DNA from: Annulohypoxylon bovei var. microspora
Lineage: Eukaryota; Ascomycota; Sordariomycetes; Xylariales; Hypoxylaceae
Reading direction: 5' to 3'
Length of the DNA: 64,000 nucleotides
NCBI GenBank assembly: GCA_022836615.1
Contig: MU405251.1
Span: forward strand, 64,387 to 128,386
Shown here one piece after another: positions 56,611 through 64,000 of this stretch. A program made the position numbers and the translations under genes. Below the pieces are notes generated by a model. The model saw nothing but the letters and a program-made list of their open reading frames with translations. It ran no database searches and was not told the DNA's origin. The first letter of the stretch is position 1, and each line of letters starts with the position of its first letter.

Positions 56611-58278
56611 TCACAGCATGGGCTTCAGGTCTTTGGCAACGTGGAACGGAGCCTCAGTCTTGCTCTTTATCTCATCCACAGTTACCCCATCCGCAATCTC
56701 GATCAATGTGAGACCGTGAGCAAAATCGACATCGAAAACACCCTTCAAAGAATAAGTCAGCCAGTGCAAAAAGACAATGGTTTATGGATCAAAAACATAC
56801 CAGTTCTGTGATAATTCGAGAGACACAAGCTCGGCCTGTTAAGGGGAAAGCACACTGTTTGACAATCTTCGGATTTCCCTTCTTGTCTGTGTGTTCCATT
56901 GTGATAACAACCTTTGTCAAACTCGGGTTGCTGACCAAGTCCATCGCTCCGCCGAAACCTTTCACCTTTCCGGGTAACATCCAGTTTGCAAGGTCACCTG
57001 TAGCACTAACTTGCATAGCTCCGAGAATCGTTAAGTTAATACGACCGCTACGGATCATACCGAAACTCTCCTCGCTGCCAAATACGGCGGCACCCGGCTT
57101 TAGGGTGACTGTTTCTTTTCCAGCATTGATGAGGTCGGCATCCTCCTCGCCTTGCTTTGGGTAAGGGCCGAGACCCAAGATGCCGTTCTCAGACTGCAGT
57201 TGGACCTCGACCTCGGGACCAACAAATCCGGGCGCAAGCATGGGCATTCCGATTCCGAGGTTGGCATACATCCCATTCTTGAACTCCTTAGCTGCTCTAC
57301 GAACAATTCGTTCTCTCTTGGCTGCTGTATCACCCGAGCCTAGCGCCTTCTTCGCATCTGCATCGTTTTCGTCCTTCGCCCAGGTGAACTTCTCGATGTT
57401 CTTCTTAGCAGTGCTCTGAATAACCCTCTTCACGTAAATTCCCGGTAGGTGGATGGCTTCGGGTGGGATATCGCCCGGTTCGACGATATTTTCGGCTTCA
57501 ACAATAGTCATCTTGGCATTTCTGCCCATGGCGCCGTTGAAGTTGTTGGCAGCAAGACGGAATTGGCAATTCCCAAGCTTATCCGCCTTGTAAGCCTTAA
57601 CGAAGGCATAATCGCCCGCAATAGCGTGTTCTAGAAGATACGACTTGCCATTGAAGACTTTAACGTCCTTCGGATACGAGAACTCATCGGGAGTTCCATC
57701 CTTCTTGTTTTTCAAGGGAAGCTCGCCAGTCTGCACTACGGTACCAAAAGCCGCAGGAGTGTAGAAAGCCGGGACACCTTTGCCACCAGCAGCACAACGT
57801 TCGGCTAACGTGCCCTGAGGAGTGAGCTCCAGCTCAACTTCGCCTGTGAGGTACATCGTCTCGAAAGTCTTGTTCTCGCCAATGTAACTGGCGATCATCT
57901 TCTTAATCTGCTTGGTCTTCAATAACTGACCCAGGCCAGAAGAATCTGTCCCGGCGTTATTCGAAACTGCGGTGATGCCTGTAATTTCGGGTTTCTTTAT
58001 AACCTCGTCGATTAGGGTATCAGGAACACCGCAGAGGCCGAAACCGCCACATAGCAAGGTCGAATCCGGTTTCATATCCTTCAATGCCTCACTGGCAGAT
58101 GGATATACCTTATTGATCTCGGCCCGCCTGGACGTTGCCGAGAAGGCTCTTGCAAGTACTCTAGCATGCTGTAATGGTAATGAGCATCAGCATTCCAATC
58201 GGATTCGTATTCACCTACATTTGAGCCATATCGAGAGTATGCCCTCAACGTTCTCATACACAATGCTGCAGACGGCAT
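56611..58278 (-). CDS. Mitochondrial succinyl-CoA:3-oxoacid CoA-transferase (SCOT)
   Basis: Three minus-strand exons (58219-58278, 56801-58168, 56611-56742; introns 50 and 58 bp) give 519 residues, the usual length. The first ~45 residues are basic and Ser/Ala-rich (MPSAALCMRTLRAYSRYGSN, then HARVLARAFSATSRRAEINK), a good mitochondrial targeting peptide. The alpha half has LLCGGFGLCGVPDTLID and YIGENKTFE. The beta half contains the catalytic glutamate at residue 347 in EVQLQSENGILGLG, then GAMQVSATGDLANWMLPGK and GGAMDLV. It moves CoA from succinyl-CoA to 3-oxoacids such as acetoacetate, feeding ketone-body breakdown and acetyl-CoA balance in the matrix. It is divergent from Utp22. Confidence 0.96.
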
Positions 58279-59097
58279 GACGACACACTTAATACTTGAT
58301 TTGGCGACCTATGTATGTGGGGTTTGGATAATCAATCTTCAAATTCGGATACGGTTGGAAAGAAACATAACAGCAATGGTATCGTTAGAATTGCTGGGGG
58401 ATCTACATGAGGTTTTACTATAGGCATTACAAAGGAGAGAATTGAGGTTCATAGCCTAGACATTGTAGAGCTACTAAGTCATCTCCGCTCGGGATCTCCA
58501 TCGGGAAGACCATCGGCTATGAAGGGAAGCTGAGTTTGTCCAGCTGATAAAAAGAAAGAAACCGAAAACCGAATACCCCTCTTTCTTGATATAATTATGA
58601 AGCTAACGAAATCGATATTCAAACACAAGTAGTTATCGATATAGAGGGGTATGATTTAAGCGATATATGGGGTAAACTAGAAGCCGTGGCTTGATGCCTG
58701 GGCAACTGCCGCTAATGTTTACTTTCTCTTCGGAAAACAACGGTAGTAATCCGACATCTTATTAAGGAATTATGTAAACGCATAAAAACTAACTTCGGCA
58801 AATAAGATGACAGATTGGAACATGGATTGTAAGGCGGCTCCAGCTTTTCGGTAAATGAGGGGCATCGGAGAATACGTGAATCTGATTGGCTTGTCACTTA
58901 AGGTATTAAGCCATATTAAAGTAGGGGTCCTTATCGATAGAGTAACTTTGGGATTTTTTTTTTCCAAAGTTCGGACTCGGAACTGGCGCATTGACTGACA
59001 CTGACCATTGACCATAAATAAAAATCACGAGAAGCTGATTTTTGCGACAACATCCATGTACTCGAGTTTTCACCCCTAAGACGACTGAGAATCAAAT
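58279..59097. promoter_or_regulatory. Divergent upstream region of SCOT and Utp22
   Basis: This 819-bp interval lies between start codons at 58278 (minus) and 59098 (plus). It contains a T9 run near 58956-58964 and no gene that I can support. Confidence 0.4.
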
Positions 59098-62000
59098 ATG
59101 GAGGCAAATACAGCAAAACGACGAAAGATAGGCCACGGAAATGGAGGCCCGACTTTCGAAACTGCGAGTTTAACAGCTTCAACGATGGGCGCTTCTGGCG
59201 CAAGTGCTTTTGTCCTAGAGACTGACGAACTGTTAAAGGAGGTGAAGTTGGACTATACCAAAACATCTGCCAATGTCCAAGATTCTTTGCGACGGTTAAA
59301 GGACATAATTGAAGCGTCGGAACCTCACGAACCCCATCCTGTGAGTCCACCTCTATAGAGATAACCAAGTACATGGCAGCTAATTTGACTACTTCTAGAT
59401 TGGTGATTTATCGGCAAAGTTCGAGAAGACAAGCCGAATTACTATACCTTACCCCGACCCAAAACCAGCGAAAGACGCACCGTACAAGCTCGCCTTCGAA
59501 ACACCAACTCAGATCAATGTGGTGGGCAGCTGGATTCTGAAGACTAACATGAAGTCTCAGTCAGACTTGGCTGTTGACATGATTGTCGTTATGCCTACGG
59601 CTATATTCCAGGAGAAAGACTACTTGAATATGAGATATTTCTACAAGAGGGCATACTATTTGGCTTATATCACCTCGTCTCTCCGCCAAGCTCTGGGTCC
59701 TACCATGGAATTTGCCTTTGACCATTTACATGGCAACTTGTTACTACCCATACTTATTGTTCGGCCGAAGGATAAATCAACTCCATCGATACGCATTATC
59801 CCGTGCGCTCCGGAAGATTACTTCCCAGCAGCAAAACTTACAGCTATCAACAATGCTATCCGACAGGGGAAATCTGACGAGACCGAGGACACGAAAGTGC
59901 CTACGCCTTTCTATAACACAACCCTCAAGGCCGAGAGCCAATTCACATCCTACCTGCGATTACTTCACAAAGCTGCCAACACCTGTCTTGCTTTTAGGGA
60001 CGCATGTGTTCTAGGACGTATATGGTTGCAGCAGCGGGGATTCAGTGGCGACATGTGCGGTGGTGGCTTCGGTCACTTCGAATGGGCAGTTTTGATGGCC
60101 CTCCTTCTACGAGGTGGCGGTCGGAAAGGGGAAGCAGTGCTCTCCTCTTCTCTACACAGCACTCAGCTATTCAAGGCGACTTTGCAATATATTGTTTCGG
60201 CAAACTTGCGAAAGAAACCCTTAGTCATTGGTGAAGACGCCCCCGATCCAGAGACTCTCCGCCAGAGCATGCCGGTTCTTTACGATGCCGCCCGTGGGGT
60301 AAACATACTTTACAAAATGTCTCAATGGTCGATTGCGATGTTGACGGAGCAGGCTAGGTGGTCACTTTCTGCGATTAACGACAGCCCTCTCGATCAGTTT
60401 GATCCCTTATTCATCATCAAAGCTGACCAGCCTCTACAAATGTTTGACGTGCTATTAAGCGTCGACATCCTCACAACAAAAGAAGGGATCCAATCAGTTG
60501 ATCGCAAGGGATTCGTTTCAGACTTCAGCGCCAAGCTATATACCACATTGAGGCGGGCGCTTGGCGAACGCGTACAGTTAATTCATATCGATATACCGGA
60601 GACAGCGTCATGGTCCATTTCTGCCTCGACACCGAAGGAAAAGAGGAAGAGCGTTCTTGTCGGAATTGTTATTGATCCCATGAAAGCATCGCAGAGTCGT
60701 GAATATGGACCTCCCTACGAACAAAAGAAGGAGGCAGCCAAATTCCGCGAGTTCTGGGGTAAAAAGGCGGACCTCTGGCAATTTCCCGATGGCAACATTG
60801 TCGAGAGTCTCGACTGGTCAGAATTTTCCTACCTGGGCTTCTCGGGCATATGTGAGGGTATCATACGGTATATCCTTAATTTACGACTTCAGTTCGAAGA
60901 TGGCAACCTGCAGTTCTACTGGCGAGATGTTCCTAAGATCATGTCGTTTACCCCTTCCGACAAAATAGCTTTCGACGGAGCAAAACAGGCATTCGAGGTT
61001 CTCGAGCGAGACATCCGTGACCTACAAGACCTACCCCTACATGTGAAGCAGGTAGCTCCTATATGCTCGGATCTGCGGCGGACATCGCTAAATATACCGG
61101 AATTTAACTTTAGGCAGCCTCTTCTACAGCCGATGGAGGTTGTGATTTCTTTTGAGGTCTCCGGCAAATGGCCCGAAAACCTGGCCGCTATCCAAAGAGC
61201 CAAGATTGCCTTCTTACTCAAGATCGGTAGTTCGTTAGAAGCCGTTAAGGACGAAATCGGAACACATCTTGGACTAGAGAACGCCACCCGCGACGACGAA
61301 AACTTGGCATTTTTGGATATCGTCTACGAAAATGGCGCCTCTTTCAGACTTCGAGTACATAGTGACCTCGAAGAAACGCTTCTCGAGAGAAAGACGAAAG
61401 ATCAGACAGTTGAACGTCACGTTCGTGCTGAAGCTGCCGATTCACTAGCCTCGTATAGACGAATGTATACGAATCTCCCACTCCATAACCAGACCATATC
61501 CACATTCTGCACCCGCTTTCCTGCACTGTCATCCTCCATACGTCTCGTTAAGCATTGGTTCAATTCTCATATGCTCTCATGTCATTTCGGCGAAGAGCTT
61601 ATAGAACTATTTGTTCTACAAGCATTCCTCAAGCCGTACCCATGGCAAACTCCCTGCAGCGCAATGACCGGGTTTCTCCGAACGATGTTGCTACTGTCTC
61701 GGTGGGACTGGCGCGACGAAGCCCTCATCATCGACTCCGCAGACTCCCTCTCCACCTCGCAGCGGGTAGAAATCGGCACCCGCCTCGAAGCGTGGCGCAA
61801 GATCGACCCCAACATGAACCGCACCGTCCTTTTCGTCGCCACATCCCACGACGTCAGCGGCATCGCATACACGCTGCACGGCCCGACCCGCGTCGTCGCG
61901 ACGCGCATGACCAGCCTCGCGCGCTCGGCCTGCAAGGCCGTCCGGGAGCAGGGCCTCGACCTCAACATCCGCACGCTGTTCCAGTGCCCGCGCCGCGACT

Positions 62001-62443
62001 TCGACGTCCTGCTGCACCTCTCCCCCCGGGTCCTTAAGAGCATCTCCCGAGACGACGCGGCCAGGCGCTCGCGCTTCAAGAACCTGGACAACAACGACGA
62101 CGCGCCCGCCGGCAAGACCGCGCTGCCGCTGGCCGAGCCGCCCGCGCGCGCCCTGCTGAAGAAGCTGAACGCGCTGTACGGCAGCCCCCTGCTGCTGTTC
62201 CACGGCGCGCCCGACGACCCCGTGATCGCCGGCCTGTGGAACCCGCTGCTGCACCAGCGCGCGTTCACCGTGCACATGCCGTGCTCGCTGATGCTCGCCG
62301 AGGATAAGGGGAGCAAGGGGGAGGGAGCCGGGGAGGGCGATGACGGCAGGTTGTTCGAGGTCAATAGGAATGCGATTCTTGCTGAGATCGCCCGCATCGG
62401 CGGGGATGTTATCGAGAAGATCGAGGTTAAGGGGGAGGATTAG
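59098..62443 (+). CDS. UTP22: U3 small nucleolar RNA-associated protein 22 (Utp22/Nrap)
   Basis: Two exons (59098-59340, 59399-62443; 58-bp intron GTGAGT...TTCTAG) give 1,095 residues. The Nrap domains are recognisable from VVGSWILKTNMKSQSDLAVD and MPTAIFQEKDYLNMRYFYKR. Next come LPILIVRP, GRIWLQQRGFSGDMCGGGFG, and in the C-terminal half VKHWFNSHMLSCHFGEELIE. The tandem nucleotidyltransferase-like and PAP/OAS1-like folds typical of the family are inferred. Utp22 acts in the UTP-C module of the small-subunit processome in the nucleolus, with Rrp7 and casein kinase 2, during 18S rRNA maturation. The last 700 bases are far more GC-rich than the start of the gene. Confidence 0.95.
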
Positions 62444-62525
62444 ATGGGACTGGATGGGCTGGATGGGCTGGTACGATGGTATGATGGTGGGATGGTGGGA
62501 TGATGGGATGATGGGATGGGATGTA
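62443..62525 (+). repeat. GGATG-type microsatellite
   Basis: Repeated GATGGG/GGATGGGCT/ATGGTGG units occupy the sequence just after the Utp22 stop, with no frame kept, as expected for a 3' UTR repeat. Confidence 0.75.
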
Positions 62526-63554
62526 CATAAAGGAGGGAGATAAAAAAGGGGGGGATGGGATGTAATGTGCTTCTGTAGAAGCTTGTTAGGAAATGAAACC
62601 TGTGGTCTATGATCATGGCAATGACAATGACAATGACGGTGATACTGCATTCGGTGTGTTGTGTTTGGCCTCGGGTGCTCATCTACGTGATGTAATGGGT
62701 AGCAATATATGCCTAAGGGCATGGTCGGAACCTGTGGTTGAGTAGTTGCCAAGAAGTCAACTTGATACTAAGACATTATCTAGAAGACACTTCGAATGCT
62801 AAAACGCATAGCGTCTGGTTCTCGGTTACTTCTGTCCGAGTAAATAGTCGGAGTGCTAGACTCTAAGCCCTGACGCTTTTATGATTGATCGATTTACATA
62901 CAATATTAGGTCTACGCGTACTGCGTAGGTATATTTACAACGGATGAAGGGAGTGACCAGATAGTTCCACCTATTAGTAGACCCTATTGCTAGAGTCTGC
63001 CTCATCTAGCGGTAACCAGTCAGTTAGGATTAGGGATAGGGTTCACCACCAATAGCAACACAGTATTCCTTTTTCCCATCTTCACGTATCAACCTCAAAA
63101 CCCACCACTTCTTCAGCACCATATACTCATGTACTTAATATATGCACGTATAATCAGGAAGTAAGTATGTATTCTTCCAAAAAATTATGAATTAAAGGTC
63201 TAGCGTATGCTGTATCAATTCATAGCAACGTCCCCCGGTAAGATGCTCGAAGGCACTTAATCTCAACAGTTCAAAAAACGCAGAGTACATGTAGCTAGGC
63301 GAAGCGCGAAACAGGTAAAAAAGCAATGCAGGTAAACATCGTAGCGGAGAGTGTCGTCGTAAAAGTCGTAAAAGGGGGGCGTCGGAGATAGGTAGGTATT
63401 ACAAGGATAGGTAGGTAGGTAGAGAAACACAACCGCCGCCGGTCCGTGTCGCGGAAACAGAATACAAACAATAGGTGGTAGACAAGTAAGCATAAGCATA
63501 AGCAGAGTAGAAGCTTCAAAGCTCAGGAGTTAGGAAGGGCATTACGCCGCCCCC
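62526..63554. other. Spacer between convergent genes
   Basis: This 1.03 kb stretch has a CAATGACAATGACAATGACG-like run near 62620 and GGTAGGTAGGTAG near 63411-63422. No gene is supported; open frames around 63263-63519 have no product. Confidence 0.55.
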
Positions 63555-64000
63555 TCAGTCCTCGGGGAACATCTCCCTCACGTTGCTGACGAAGACGCCG
63601 TTCTCGGCATCCCAGCGCTTAAAGAACTTGCCCGCCATGGGCATCAGGTCCTTGATCTCGGCCGGCAGGACCTCGGGGCCGCCGCGCAGCTTGACGACTT
63701 CGATGTTATCCTCGGCGATCACGTGATGGTCTGAGCCGTCGGTGCCGACCCTGTGGATATGTTAACAAAAACCACTCCGTGATCGTGTTAGTAGGAAGGC
63801 AGTGACTTACATGCACCGGTAAAACGGCTGGCTATACGTCGACCACGGCCTCTGCGTCGGCGACGTCAGATAATCGGCCCAGGTCGACCCGCCCTCGACC
63901 GTCCAGCCCAGGATAATGCCGTGGTACTCGTAGCGCTTGTGTCTAAACACCTGTCCGACACGGTACTTGGCCCTCGTGCCCTCCTTAAGAGCGCTCCTGC
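63555..64000 (-). CDS. 3' part of a YccV-like (hemimethylated-DNA-binding-type) domain protein, probably F-box
   Basis: The gene runs off the right end. Two exons are seen: 63811-64000 (cut) and 63555-63750, joined by a 60-bp intron (GTAAGT...CCACAG). The visible 128 residues start RSALKEGTRAKYRVGQVFRH and continue KRYEYHGIILGW, then QPFYRC, HHVIAEDNIEVV and a tail ending VREMFPED. This is the YccV-like/HspQ domain, which in fungi and animals (FBXO21-like proteins) sits at the C-terminus of F-box proteins that carry a transglutaminase-like region. The F-box part would lie beyond 64000, so the full identity is inferred. Confidence 0.85.

Noticed and set aside
61691..62752. 353-codon minus-strand frame over the end of Utp22
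   Set aside because: Antisense of a high-GC coding end, where stops are rare; no start context or domain.
63263..63519. Two overlapping minus-strand frames of ~75 codons
   Set aside because: Built from GTAGGTAGG and related simple repeats; nothing indicates a product.

Overview
The window is nuclear DNA of a filamentous ascomycete. Genes are split by 50-75 bp introns with GT..CTAAC/CTGAC..AG signals. Typical fungal families are present: Zn2Cys6 regulator, HET domain, LysM/CBM18 effector, subgroup-C-like GH18 chitinase, Nha1 antiporter, RRT8/EI24 protein and MCT-type MFS. The overall look suggests Sordariomycetes, possibly Xylariales, but no marker gene proves that. Exon joins below were worked out by hand from reading frame, splice signals and family alignment from memory; no search was run.

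Layout. 0-6.4 kb: a large secreted Thr/Pro/Ser-rich wall protein (minus), then two broken-looking gene remnants head to head at about 5.75 kb. 8.3-14.3 kb: a secreted GH43 enzyme convergent with a Zn2Cys6 regulator, which is divergent from an MDR-type dehydrogenase; then a small orphan. 15.4-23.1 kb: a secreted chitinase of about 1,326 codons with an N-terminal nuclease-like (NucA/NucB) region, divergent from a LysM plus chitin-binding effector, with a hAT-like MITE in the shared upstream DNA. 23.3-30.4 kb: an F-box-like gene, a 3.8 kb gene-poor stretch with a tRNA-like sequence, and an Nha1-type antiporter. 31-39.3 kb: a HET-domain gene, two uncharacterised multi-exon genes and a CorA-like membrane protein. 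40.3-49.4 kb: a bicovalent-FAD oxidoreductase, an RRT8-like membrane protein and a 1,402-residue Gly/Ser/Asn-rich secreted protein. 51.1-64 kb: an MCT-type transporter, a degenerate interstitial telomeric repeat, then conserved genes (an uncharacterised two-exon gene, mitochondrial succinyl-CoA:3-oxoacid CoA-transferase, ribosome-biogenesis factor Utp22) and a cut-off YccV-like-domain gene.

Functional themes. Many products act at or beyond the cell surface: two giant low-complexity wall proteins, the chitinase/LysM pair and the GH43 enzyme. The chitinase-nuclease fusion beside a chitin-binding effector is the most interesting candidate system; it recalls killer-toxin-like chitinase loci. Its first exon ends in a stop codon exactly at the splice donor, so it may be broken or spliced unusually. 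The left 50 kb looks accessory (orphans, effectors, HET, MITEs, long spacers), while the last 10 kb looks like core genome.
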